A stretch of DNA of 64,000 bases from Chaetoceros tenuissimus (taxonomy: Eukaryota; Bacillariophyta; Thalassiosirophyceae; Chaetocerotales; Chaetocerotaceae), in contig BLLK01000047.1 in NCBI GenBank assembly GCA_021927905.1, positions 3,844,001-3,908,000 on the forward strand. The letters are read 5' to 3'. Below the pieces are notes generated by a model. It did no database searches, had not been told where the DNA came from, and worked only from the letters and a program-made list of their open reading frames with translations. Position 1 is the stretch's first letter. Each line of letters opens with the position of its first letter. The position numbers and the translations under genes were made by a program. Shown here piece after piece: positions 41,901-51,310 of this stretch.

Positions 41901-42670
41901 ATCCTTTTAAGCACTTTTCCTCCATTCGGTGGTGGACTCATGTCGAGATCTTGATCATCATCATCATCGTCGCCATGGTCATCATCGTCATGGTCATCAT
42001 CATCATCATCATCATTTGGCTCGTCATCTCTGTCACTATCCTGTTCAAATGGATTTCCCAGGTTTGCTAATGAGTCCATGTTACTCAAATCCATACGAGT
42101 ACTACTATTCGGGGTCCCTAAACTATTTGAATGCTGTGATTGACGCCTTTCAATATCCATCATTTCCCGCATTCTCAGCACTTCCAAATCAAGACCTCGA
42201 GAATCACCGTCATTCATATTAGCATTAGAACTATCATAGGCAGAAGGAGACGACATCTGCTGATCCAATAAATTCCGTGCTAGAATAGAAGGGTCTATCG
42301 AACCAGCATTAATATTGAACGATGGATCCAGTTGGTTCTCACGCTGTAGGAATGCGGCTTGTATCTGTGCTTGGCGAAGTTGAGCTTCACGGACTTGATT
42401 CTGTTGAGCAATTTCTCGTTCTTGGAGTACATTTGCCGCTAGAGCCATTTCTACTCTATGCCGTTCGAGAGCTAGCTGTTCATCAGGTCGGTAAAATGAT
42501 TGGTTATTGCCGAAATAGTCGCCGTTGTTCATGTTGGACTGTTGATACAATTGCTGTTGAGCCTGTTGCTGAGCTTGACGTTCCGCTTGCAGTTGTGCCA
42601 TTTGTGCAGCAAGTCGTATGCGATTTGCTTCGGTATCGTCCTGACCAAAGCCTTGATTTGTGTTCCACAT
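38987..42670 (-). CDS. Bromodomain-PWWP chromatin protein
   Basis: The single exon encodes 1227 residues. The N-terminus is a Gln-rich coiled region (QAERQAQQQAQQQLYQQ) followed by an acidic tract of Asp/His around 210-235 and Pro/Ser/Lys-rich segments with AKKKPAKKTGSPSAKKK, like histone-H1 tails. A bromodomain lies at about 380-490 (LLMEQFCKVPLL, SKVIEHPIDLGKV, YKNTRQICVDVWRIFSNCVKYH), which reads acetyl-lysine. A PWWP-like domain at about 655-760 (WGCMAAAIWARENTKKPFWPALVLG) would bind methylated histone and DNA. The C-terminal third is a Lys/Glu coiled coil ending in an acidic tail. The pairing recalls BRPF and ZMYND8-type readers without PHD fingers. Location is presumably the nucleus. 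Confidence 0.88.
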   Translation of the reverse strand: MWNTNQGFGQDDTEANRIRLAAQMAQLQAERQAQQQAQQQLYQQSNMNNGDYFGNNQSFYRPDEQLALERHRVEMALAANVLQEREIAQQNQVREAQLRQAQIQAAFLQRENQLDPSFNINAGSIDPSILARNLLDQQMSSPSAYDSSNANMNDGDSRGLDLEVLRMREMMDIERRQSQHSNSLGTPNSSTRMDLSNMDSLANLGNPFEQDSDRDDEPNDDDDDDDHDDDDHGDDDDDDQDLDMSPPPNGGKVLKRIDMDSVDPMEDSDVSPVKMEATPSEPKSGKQLSIDPISSVDAKPSEPVPSSAPETPSSPTAKKKPAKKTGSPSAKKKAASSTKKTATKKTPTTKTPKKKAAETILNTGTQPVIHESVPDITEAEYKNLDLLMEQFCKVPLLAEFSRPISLLHPELVPIYSKVIEHPIDLGKVCRAIRKREYKNTRQICVDVWRIFSNCVKYHTHPLTKDSAIPSFISIANHLREYFNSLWLEYMIPSEIPKADPKQKDARMASLQNAEVRRIQMRSERQNSVASVILSKKLILKAASAMESFVEMKGRVDELDAEPIGNEDEMEDDEVDAMNNVFTALSQMAEKLKDISDTGFEYTVEAFISDLKRCYGDDIFEGLARLKVSFAKRLDRMLGKLIVPVNEVNCRGVNQSSVWGCMAAAIWARENTKKPFWPALVLGILAPDDQKEDWHSLLTQRNEARLPEKLLAGLQAGKKKALQALQRQNEGKAERMSYFLVEFLGTHEFIWVREADIEENFNPDEDINEQMTSVGNITKKKKGIRGQTAANAKMLEKAADEGRWALEEFDMILNDPCGDVMEDYIDEDGEEENYTYPVLCESDEEADEADKGKESESKPSKNVFVTPTGDIPEMDEVNELIATDGKLDHTVQGRKLAKKRAAALKKQAAQEKREAAKKKKEEKASKASATKSEKTKKLSETEYKKELKDLERRRKKRTRERERVLKDAEKKAKKQKVDGNSNMIRKGRKLGIADKKGRAENLVRGYLQRIAGKENLKGLGLSGVSTLPAANIDGSGLLGLALAFRCAAGEVDMPNSDDNPSSLKPWDNIDVKTPLKSEERCKNLEKQVELLEKAISNLHEDDKRRKALMETAKEEKLKNEKAILAAEKEARQNLMPKRKTPSKKKSTADKAEGKKNTGSPKKTAVKKEKEDKDVDNEIADTSMVDNQEEKAIDTEVVQAEVVDESIADEAMVEVSTEVPVEEEEDLGF

Positions 42671-43313
42671 GATTTCAGTCTGATTATGTGATCTCTATTC
42701 TCTCTTTGTGTAGTATTTTGCTGTTATTGTTGCCTATTTGTTACAATAGCATTGAATCAAAAGAAAGGATCTGACTTGAAACTTTAATAGGTGATACTAG
42801 ATATATCTTGTCTTGCTGCAGTGAAAAAGGCCTATAACTAAAGGAACTAGCTGCAAAAATTTAACACAAGATACCGCCTGGTCGGTGCAATTTTTATATG
42901 TGTGCTAATATACACGTTAATATGCCACTCCTGTGTATTATGTGTATAGCTATGATATCTTTTAATTTCCCTCTCTAGCTATTGGAGGAAGAATATAAAA
43001 TGAAAAGTCTGTCTAGTATTGCAGCTTTACTATAGTTCCTATCTAGTTGAAGTTGTGGTCCTGTCTTGGAAAATCGCCTGACCAGCAAGCAGCTACCTCC
43101 TTCAACTTCCGATGAAGTTTTTAGCAGTGGTGTGTGTATCTTGTGCGTTTTCATCTCATTTCTCTGACTGCCTTGTTGGACGGAGGAGCTATGATTATGG
43201 CGGGCCAAACACACCACTGCATTCTTATTCCTCATTGGCTGTTTTCACTCTTGTTTTCTGGCTATTTTATAGTAAAATGAGATGATGTTGTATATGACAT
43301 CTTGTTTTAGACC
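42671..43313. other. Intergenic, left margin of repeat island
   Basis: No gene is seen; it contains the upstream region of the bromodomain gene and unfamiliar AT-rich sequence. Confidence 0.4.
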
Positions 43314-43800
43314 GGGTTGCGCAATGAGTTAGGACAAATTGATCATAAATAACATGCGAGTCAGTTAGAATAATTAGCCATTAACAAAGTGAGACCTCTC
43401 AAGTTAGTACTTGGAAAGGGGGGTAAGGGGGACGCAGTCCCACCACACCTCAAGTTCCTGATAAGCGGGAATAAAATCAAATATGAATACTTCACTTTTC
43501 GTGGAGACTTATCTTTCAATTCTTATAAGAGTGAGGGAAGAGAACATTCTAGGTTTCTCCACTCTAGACATACAATTGATTTGACTCTTTCATATATCTA
43601 AAGCTTCACAGTACACTTAGAACCTCAACGCCAAGATGAGACCTTGCTGCAACAGGAGATGGCGCTATGTCACTTCTCCACAAGGTCAACATCCTCTAAC
43701 GTGCAATCCAGCACTTTCGAAAATCAGATAAAGACTTTACTACTTAAAAAACACTAAGAGCAACACTATGACTCATAATGTCTTCCGGAAGCTCTTGATC
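43314..43800. repeat. Repeat A, copy 1 (487 bp)
   Basis: Starts GGGTTGCGCAATGAGTTAGG and ends GCTCTTGATC. It is nearly identical to 44240-44728: one 2-bp indel and one substitution were noticed. It carries a G-run followed by a short GGGAC/GTCCC hairpin. No transposase or RT is encoded, and the ends are not TG/CA. Confidence 0.85.
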
Positions 43801-43815
43801 GGGATGGTGGGTGGG

Positions 43816-44239
43816 TAAAAAATTTTCTTTCAAGTTCCATACAAGGTAGCTAGCCTTCCATACAACCAAAATTTCAACTTTCTATGAGCACACTGCAATA
43901 AAGTTATTGTTGGCTTTCTTCCTGACACCTTTTCTGACGTGTCTAATTTCAATGGCCTACATTTTACATTCGTCATTTCTCCTATGTACACCTATCTCTG
44001 ATTCAAACAATTTCCACCTTCGTACGTCATGCTTATCAGTATTACCTTGCCTGTCAAGTGCATCATACATTGCTACCGTAGAATTCATACTGTAGACCGG
44101 CGGCGCTGTCTGGCAGATGCTTACTGACACGGTGTCTTCAAGCGTTAATTAGACGTTCCGAAGATTCTCCTGATCGGCATTTATTGATCCTCAATTTTCC
44201 ATTTTCTTTCTTATCCCTATTGAACTGGAGGTGCGAGTT
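43816..44239. repeat. Repeat B, copy 1
   Basis: About 425 bp from TAAAAAATTTTCTTTC to GGAGGTGCGAGTT, near-identical to 47283-47707 and partly copied at 46458-46649. It sits exactly between the two A copies. Non-coding. Confidence 0.85.
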
Positions 44240-44728
44240 GGGTTGCGCAATGAGTTAGGACAAATTGATCATAAATAACATGCGAGTCAGTTAGAATAAT
44301 TAGCCATTAACAAAGTGAGACCTCTCAAGTTAGTACTTGGAAAGGGGGGTAAGGGGGACGCAGTCCCACCACACCTCAAGTTCCTGATAAGCGGGAATAA
44401 AATCAAATATATGAATACTTCACTTTTCGTGGAGACTTATCTTTCAATTCTTATAAGAGTGAGGGAAGAGAACATTCTAGGTTTCTCCACTCTAGACATA
44501 CAATTGATTTGACTCTTTCATATATCTAAAGCTTCACAGTACACTTAGAACCTCAACGCCAAGATGAGACCTTGCTGCAACAGGAGATGGCGCTATGTCA
44601 CTTCTCCACAAGGTCAACATCCTCTAACGTGCAATCCAGCACTTTCGAAAATCAGATAAAGACTTTACTACTTGAAAAACACTAAGAGCAACACTATGAC
44701 TCATAATGTCTTCCGGAAGCTCTTGATC
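44240..44728. repeat. Repeat A, copy 2 (489 bp)
   Basis: Direct copy of 43314-43800 in the same orientation, abutting the end of repeat B without spacer. Confidence 0.85.
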
Positions 44729-45160
44729 TCCCCCTCATCATTTACTACCTCACCATGTCTCTCTGTACAATGTCGATCTCACAAAGTATAATTTCATGCC
44801 ACGTGCTCTGGCTGAAACCTACTACATTGTACCGAGAAGGCTTGTTTGGTTGGAAATGCTAGGCTGGTATCCCTGCCTCGCTCTTCATCTGTTTCCAGCT
44901 CTTGAATAAAAAGATCTTGATAGAGATGACGTTCTTTTGAAGTCCTTTTTTCTATGTTCCCTTGAGCAACCTATGCGTATCCTCTCTCCTATGGTAATCA
45001 GCCAAAGTATCAGAGTCATAGGGTGTAGCTTTACTTGCAGGTTGCTGTAGATCTACTTGCAAGCTTCCTGGTTTCTTTAGATATGAACTGAAGAAGCCTG
45101 TCGTGAGTGAAATGTTCATAAATAAAATAATGAAACCTGAATACCTAGAGTCAGCCAACA
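44729..45160. other. Unassigned repeat-island sequence
   Basis: No gene or clear repeat is seen. Base composition is less AT-rich than normal intergenic DNA nearby, and it may be remnant element sequence. Confidence 0.35.
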
Positions 45161-45164
45161 AGGC

Positions 45165-45660
45165 GCCTATGCTACAAGTTCTTTGATAAGCCATCAACCC
45201 ATTCGTTGACCTTTCCTAAAATGACGATGTTTCCCAACACGAAATACCTATGATCCAACTTCTTCGACAAGTCATTGACCCACTCGCTGACTTTTTCCCA
45301 TATCAAAAGATGATCTGTGTAAACTTGAACAAACTATGAAACAAATCCTTCGGTAAGGCATCGACCCATTCGTTGACCTTTTCCCATATCGAAAGATGAT
45401 ATATATATATAATATAAAACTGAGTACTGAAAGTCACCAACCCATGCGTGATGATCTTCACAAACAAATACCTATGATGCAAATCCTTCGGCAAGCCATC
45501 GACCCATTCGTTGACCTTTTCCCATATCGAAAGATTATATATAATAAAGATTGAGTACTGAAAGTCACCAACCCATGCGTGACGATCTTCACAAACGAAT
45601 ACCTATGATGTAACTCCTTCGGCAAGTCATCGACCCATTCGTTGACGTTGCCCAAGCCTA
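45165..45660 (-). repeat. Five degenerate units encoding VNEWVDxLPK-like peptide
   Basis: On the minus strand the peptide VNEWVD.L.K.LHHRY recurs five times, with forward-strand cores at about 45189, 45269, 45355, 45493 and 45624. Spacing is 80-138 bp. The two longest units share KIVTHGLVTFSTQ. Stops separate units, so it is a decayed repeat gene or element; I do not recognise the peptide. Confidence 0.65.
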
Positions 45661-46028
45661 AAAGATCCCAAGTCTATTCCACTTTCTTTTCTATCCCTCC
45701 ACCTTCTCATGCACTCTTTTCTGATCTCATCAACAGCTATTCCCCATGTGCAACTAAAAGCTGTGCATGCTAGCAACTATCTAATCTATCCTGAGAAGGC
45801 TGCACATTCTCTGAATATTTTCCATCTACCTTCTATCCCTTTCCTTCCAAGCTTTGATTCTCTCCTTCATATATTCCATCCAAAATCCTATATGCTCCTC
45901 AGTCTATCAGTGATCATTCAGCGGGTATATTTCCTTTGTTGTGTCCTTACGTGATATGGATATAAGAAACAAACGAGGAAGTATCGTAACTGACATGGAC
46001 TGAACATATCTCTATTTCCACTATGCCA
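45661..46028. other. Unassigned sequence between decayed array and foldback element
   Basis: Pyrimidine-rich on the plus strand. No gene is seen. Confidence 0.35.
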
Positions 46029-47278
46029 ATACAAATGGAGACATGCGCTGGCGTTGCAAGCCTAAAGCATGACCGTCTCCATTTGTGTATTACCTCTTTC
46101 TGATGTTGTCCAGCAAAAGGTTGCAATAAACCAATCAAGGTTGGCTTTTGCTGGATTTCATCCTCCTCTTTCATCCCCCCCTACTTTAGCACACGAATGC
46201 TTGTAGTATAAGCAGAGTTTGAAACAAAGGCAGAGGAAACATGTTAATTCTCTTTCATCCCCCATCAACTTCAGCACATGAACGCTTGTAGTATAAGCGG
46301 AGTTTGAAAAACAAAATCAGAGAAAAACATGTTCGTCCTTTGTTCCCCCATTTACTTTAGCAAACAACGCTGGATAGCGGCAGCGAGGTTTAGAGACGAA
46401 GTCAGAGACTAACCAAAAGAAGGTAAAGTAAAATGTTTTGCAATGACTGTTGAAAGTTAAAAAATTTTCTTTCAAGTTCCATACAAGGTAGCTAGCCTTC
46501 CATACAACCAAAATTTCAACTTTCTATGAGCACACTGCAATAAAGTTATTGTTGGCTTTCTTCCTGACACCTTTTCTGACGTGTCTAATTTCAATGGCCT
46601 ACATTTTACATTCGTCATTTCTCCTATGTACACCTATCTCTGATTCAAAAAACCATTTGGTATGCATAGGAGATTTGTCCATATGAAAAACTCTTCCTCT
46701 CTGATCCGTGAAAGCCACATTGCTGAGCAGTCCATTTATACTGCCTGAATGTATGTTCTCTCTCAATGAACGTATTTTTCGAATAGAAAGTTGAAATTTT
46801 GGTTGTATGGAAGGCTAGCTACCTTGTATGGAACTTGAAAGAAAATTTTTAACTTTCAACAGTCATTGCAAAACATTTTACTTTACCTCTTTTTGGTTAG
46901 TCTCTGACTTCGTCTCCAAACCTCGCTGCTGCTATCCAGCGTTGTTTGCTAAAGTAAATGGGGGAACAAAGGACGAACATGTTTTTCTCTGATTTTGTTT
47001 TTCAAACTCCGCTTATTACAAGCGTTCATGTGCTGAAGTTGATGGGGGATGAAAGAGAATTAACATGTTTCCTCTGCCTTTGTTTCAAACTCTGCTTATA
47101 CTACAAGCATTCGTGTGCTAAAGTAGGGGGGGATGAAAGAGGAGGATGAAATCCAGCAAAAGCCAACCTTGATTGGTTTATTGCAACCTTTTGCTGGACA
47201 ACATCGGAAAGAGGTAATACACAAATGGAGACGGTCATGCTTTAGGCTTGCAACGCCAGCGCATGTCTCCATTTGTAT
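46029..47278. mobile_element. Foldback-type palindromic element, 1.25 kb
   Basis: Two arms of almost 500 bp (46029-46527 and 46783-47278) are inverted copies around a 255-bp spacer. Each arm holds about three imperfect direct units of roughly 86 bp (CTTTCATCCCCC..CTTTAGCAC..GCTTGTAGTATAAGC..GAGTTTGAAA). Its outer end is a hairpin with 12-bp stems ACAAATGGAGAC (46031-46042/46075-46086 and mirrored). Next to this are 10-bp stems CCAGCAAAAG. Long inverted arms built from short tandem units are the hallmark of Foldback DNA elements. The inner end of each arm is the first 70 bp of repeat B. Arms differ at few positions. No transposase is present, so any movement would be in trans. Confidence 0.7.
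46458..46649. repeat. Repeat B, truncated copy inside foldback element
   Basis: Matches the first 192 bp of repeat B and then diverges at GATTCAAA. Its first 70 bp are part of the left arm. Confidence 0.75.
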
Positions 47279-47282
47279 ATGC

Positions 47283-47707
47283 TAAAAAATTTTCTTTCAA
47301 GTTCCATACAAGGTAGCTAGCCTTCCATACAACCAAAATTTCAACTTTCTATGAGCACACTGCAATAAAGTTATTGTTGGCTTTCTTCCTGACACCTTTT
47401 CTGACGTGTCTAATTTCAATGGCCTACATTTTACATTCGTCATTTCTCCTATGTACACCTATCTCTGATTCAAACAATTTCCACCTTCGTACGTCATGCT
47501 TATCAGTATTACCTTGCCTGTCAAGTGCATCATACATTGCTACCGTAGAATTCATACTGTAGACCGGCGGCGCTGTCTGGCAGATGCTTACTGACACGGT
47601 GTCTTCAAGCGTTAATTAGACGTTCCGAAGATTCTCCTGATCGGCATTTATTGATCCTCAATTTTCCATTTTCTTTCTTATCCCTATTGAACTGGAGGTG
47701 CGAGTTG
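47283..47707. repeat. Repeat B, full copy 2
   Basis: 425 bp, near-identical to 43816-44240, starting 4 bp after the foldback right arm and ending 180 bp from the receptor gene's stop. Confidence 0.85.
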
Positions 47708-47887
47708 TGCTTTTAAAATTTAGTATTTGAAATGATTCATGAAAATTAATTATAGGCAATAATTTTCAATTAAGTTTTGCACGATATATCATTGCCCAAA
47801 TGCAATGAAAGCTTGAATTATATTTTATAACCATGACTTTTTAAATTTCAGAGTATATTTTTTCAAATGAAATTTAGATGTTGCTCT

Positions 47888-49435
47888 TCATGCATCAAAA
47901 GAACTATTTGAATTTCTTCTCTTAAAATTTTCAATATCCTCCTCATCATAAAAACTATGTTTTTGTTCGTATCCATATAGTATGTTTTGATTCTTGATTC
48001 TTCCTGTTTCGGATATACTTTCCATCGTACCATGTAGCGACTTTGATGGCGTATCTGAAATTGGGTCGTGAGCAATGGATGTATGAGCTGAAAGTCCATC
48101 ATAAGCAGAGAAGCCAACTGAATCAGGCGCTTCAGCTGAAATTCCATCATAAGCAGATAAATTACTTTTCTCATAGCTGATACCAGACTTGGGCGACTCT
48201 TCATCAGCTTCTGCACCATCAAATTCGAAATTTCGATCTGCAATCTCTACATTTTCAAGATTTAAGAGCATAATCTCAGGGACATCCTCTGGCCTGGACA
48301 AGAGTGTCTTGAAGGCCCCATAGTATGATTGATTGGAATTGGTATGCTTGACCAAGAGTATCTTGTAATGAACAAATATAAGCATATTCCAGAAGCCACC
48401 AAGTGGCTGAAATATAATTTGTAGTAGATCCATGATTGTGTAATTGTCTCTGATATATGGAGATAGGAAAGGCAAGCAGATGAATATCCAAGTGAGCAAA
48501 AAGGACAAGATATAAGCAAGTGCTTGCAGAAGGATCAATTTAATCAGACTCTTTCGTTTCGGATGTCTCTCCGTACTCACTGCAGTAGATTCAACATCCT
48601 GTGAAGATGCTACATCTCTCACAGTGTTTAGATCTTCCAATGCTTTGTTCATCTGTCTTTCATTGTAAGCTACTCTGATAACAACGATGGAAAATCCACT
48701 AGCAATCATTGCAAACATAGCAATGATATATTTTGACCAGAAATTGATCAAGAGAACTGCGTCTTTGTCTCCATGTTCGCATGGAACATCTGTATATATG
48801 CAAAGTAATGGATACGGTGTTAGCAAACAGTGTGGATCGTATGGTGCAGGATTGATGTAATCTTTTCGTATCGATATGATGGGTCCTATGAGCCCCCAAG
48901 CGATTGCGCATGGATAAAAAAATGCCTCCACCTTTTTAAAAGTATCTTGCGTGATGCGGCAACTTATGGATACGTAATAGTAGCACAGAAAAAGCATCAG
49001 AAGAGGAGTCATAAGATATCCAAATATTAAAAAGAATCCTTGAGTTTGACAGGTGCCATGATTGCCTAGTCTGGGTCCTTTGAAACTGGAATAAAAGTCT
49101 TCATTTGGAATTGGTAGTGTAGATGTAGCTAATGCTAGAGAAAAGATTATGTCTAAAACACTAATTAGCGCCAGTATCCTATGATAGACATCCTTGAGCT
49201 TCTTGGTTGACTTGAAGATAATGAATAGGATTAGTGCACTTGAACATGTAGAAATGAGGCCAGTAATGATTGGAAGAATAAAGCCTGACCAAGTTTGCGC
49301 CCATTCAAATCTGATGAAATCTTGATTAAAACCGTCAGGTCCCGAAAATGGAAACTTGTGATCTCCATAGTATTCTGTATCATTGAAGGAGAAGTCCATA
49401 GCTAGTTCAAAGATATAATTTGTGAGAAGATACAC
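47888..49435 (-). CDS. Seven-transmembrane GPCR-like receptor
   Basis: The frame encodes 515 residues from 49435; Met13 (49399, MDFSFNDTEYYG) is an equally plausible start and puts an N-glycosylation site (NDT) in a short ectodomain. Seven hydrophobic helices lie at roughly 50-75, 88-108, 130-156, 170-190, 232-258, 298-325 and 337-360. Cysteines CQTQG before TM3 and in the loop before TM5 could form the usual extracellular disulfide. The C-terminal 140 residues are cytoplasmic, with a repeated SAYDG(I/L)SAE/H motif and many Ser/Asp sites. Large families of such receptors exist in diatoms, with unknown ligands. No DRY motif is obvious after TM3 (YVSISCRI). Confidence 0.82.
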   Translation of the reverse strand: MYLLTNYIFELAMDFSFNDTEYYGDHKFPFSGPDGFNQDFIRFEWAQTWSGFILPIITGLISTCSSALILFIIFKSTKKLKDVYHRILALISVLDIIFSLALATSTLPIPNEDFYSSFKGPRLGNHGTCQTQGFFLIFGYLMTPLLMLFLCYYYVSISCRITQDTFKKVEAFFYPCAIAWGLIGPIISIRKDYINPAPYDPHCLLTPYPLLCIYTDVPCEHGDKDAVLLINFWSKYIIAMFAMIASGFSIVVIRVAYNERQMNKALEDLNTVRDVASSQDVESTAVSTERHPKRKSLIKLILLQALAYILSFLLTWIFICLPFLSPYIRDNYTIMDLLQIIFQPLGGFWNMLIFVHYKILLVKHTNSNQSYYGAFKTLLSRPEDVPEIMLLNLENVEIADRNFEFDGAEADEESPKSGISYEKSNLSAYDGISAEAPDSVGFSAYDGLSAHTSIAHDPISDTPSKSLHGTMESISETGRIKNQNILYGYEQKHSFYDEEDIENFKRRNSNSSFDA

Positions 49436-49920
49436 ACACGACCACGACCACGATGAAGAGCGAGGTATCGGTCACAACAAGAGAAACTTGAAGCTATGTG
49501 ATGTTCACTTCTTCTTCTTTAATTCTATGAATAGGTGAGCTTATTTTCAAATAAGATTGGATTTCAATCAATGTACAAAGAAGCCTATTTTCATTTTTGT
49601 GAAAAGGAAGTTCACCTGCCAGAAGACACCAATTTCCGTCGTGTTTAAAGCTGACAGAAAAAGATGAGAAAGGAAGAAGGAGAGGAACGTTGAAGGTCAA
49701 AAATTAAATATGCACTATTTAGTCCCATTGACACCAATGCGGCTTCTTTACTCACATATCTAGCATCGACAAGAATATTTCAACAAGAATATTTCAAAGC
49801 GCACCTTTTCTCATACACGATATAGAAACACAACACTGAAGTACTACTTCTGCAACTGAAAGCTACATTGAAAATCCAAAAAGTCTTGGAAAGGAACTAT
49901 AGAGTCCATTAAAGACGAAG
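49436..49920. other. Divergent promoter of receptor and secreted protein
   Basis: No gene is seen. A duplicated CAACAAGAATATTTCAA-type segment lies near 49770-49800. Confidence 0.4.
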
Positions 49921-51144
49921 ATGAAAGTGCTATCAGTGGCAGTCGCTACATACATGGCATTAAGCTGCCACTTGTTCGAACTTGTGGAAGCGAATGATAA
50001 TGAATCATCAAACACAAAGAACCTGAGTAGGAAACGTACAGCTCCACTTGCTGAAAATATGAAGCCTGTTGATGCGATTCCTAAACCTATTCTTTTGAGT
50101 CAAGAGGAACAAGTGTTTATGAGACTTGTTCAAGAGCAAAACTCTCTTTCTTTCGCGCCATCTGTTCTTCCTTCTTCTGAACCCTCGAGCAAGCCATCTC
50201 CATCACCTTCAGCCAAGCCATCTCCTTCACCATCGGCCAGACCAAGCAAAGCGCCGTCAGTTTCACCCTCAAAAGCTCCAGTTGTTCCAGGTAACCCGAC
50301 AAAGTCTCCTTCGAAAGCACCGACAGGAATTCCTTCTCCCAGCCCATCATCAAGTCCGACATCTACACCAACTACTGGTGCTCCTTCTCCAAGCCCGAGC
50401 AAGAAACCAACGCCTGTCCCATTGCCAACGACCAGCCCAACTAAGCTTCCAACTAAAACTCCAACTGTAGAAGATGATAAATGTTCAAAGAGCGCAAAGA
50501 ATTGTGACAAGACGCCAAAGCCGACAGATTCTCCCACGTCATCTCCATCTCATTCTCCAACAATATCTCCAAAGCCATCAATGAAACCAACATCAACACC
50601 GAGTTTTTCTCCTACTCATCATCCTTCATCAAAGCCAAGTGCACGTCCGACTCATCATCCTTCTTCCAAGCCAAGTGCACGTCCGACTTCTTCACCTTCT
50701 TATACACCGACAACGTCGATTTCGCCAACTTTACCAGATGTATGCAAAGATTCTGGAACTAAAATGTTATTGAAAAGAGATGGAATTATCAAAAAGAGAA
50801 ATTGTAATTGGATTGCAAAGAATGAAGATAAAAGATCGCTTAGATGTAGTTTGAAAGAGGTTGCATCTCATTGTCCAAATGCATGTAATTCAGTGACAAC
50901 ACCGAATGCATGTGAGGAGTTTGCATGCCAAGATTCCATGATGGAGTGGGTTCGATGGGGTTTTGACGAACCATTGAATTGTGATTGGGTCAAGGTGAAT
51001 CCTGAACGTAGATGTGCAATGAATGGAGTTAAAGCTACATGTAGACAGACTTGTGAGTATGCAAATGATTTTATTACGTGTCCATCTGCTCCAAGCGCCC
51101 ACCCAACTGCAAGTACCCACCCAAGTGCAGCTCCTGTTGTATGA
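49921..51144 (+). CDS. PS/PT-rich secreted protein with Cys-rich C-terminal modules
   Basis: The 407-residue product has a signal peptide (KVLSVAVATYMALSCHLFELVEA). Residues about 80-275 are low-complexity Pro/Ser/Thr/Lys with repeated PSxxPS, KAPS and THHPSSKPSARP units, typical of extracellular diatom proteins and likely O-glycosylated. Two Cys-rich modules end the protein. The first reads CKDS, NCNWIAK, RCS, HCPNAC and PNAC; the second CQDS, NCDWVK, RCAM, CRQTC and CPS. The same module occurs in the convergent GH16-like gene next door. A cell-wall or surface adhesive role is plausible. No enzyme domain is present. Confidence 0.8.
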   Translation: MKVLSVAVATYMALSCHLFELVEANDNESSNTKNLSRKRTAPLAENMKPVDAIPKPILLSQEEQVFMRLVQEQNSLSFAPSVLPSSEPSSKPSPSPSAKPSPSPSARPSKAPSVSPSKAPVVPGNPTKSPSKAPTGIPSPSPSSSPTSTPTTGAPSPSPSKKPTPVPLPTTSPTKLPTKTPTVEDDKCSKSAKNCDKTPKPTDSPTSSPSHSPTISPKPSMKPTSTPSFSPTHHPSSKPSARPTHHPSSKPSARPTSSPSYTPTTSISPTLPDVCKDSGTKMLLKRDGIIKKRNCNWIAKNEDKRSLRCSLKEVASHCPNACNSVTTPNACEEFACQDSMMEWVRWGFDEPLNCDWVKVNPERRCAMNGVKATCRQTCEYANDFITCPSAPSAHPTASTHPSAAPVV

Positions 51145-51310
51145 GTGATTTTGAGTAACACTAAGTAGTAGTATAATTAATTAGTTTTGATTCTTTTTGT
51201 GATTTTGCCAAAGAACCATGTCCGCAACATTCTATTTGTTCAACGTATATATTCTAAGACAACATTCATATGAAATTATATTCTAAATTAATTTTACATA
51301 TAATTCATGT

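Noticed and set aside
43389-44512. Identical short frames LGKGGKGDAVPPHLK in both A repeats
   Set aside because: They start at GTG, are about 65 codons, diverge after a 2-bp indel and show no family; identity follows from the repeat copy.
43314-44728. LTR-flanked element
   Set aside because: The A repeats do not start TG and end CA, and no primer-binding site, polypurine tract or coding part was seen.
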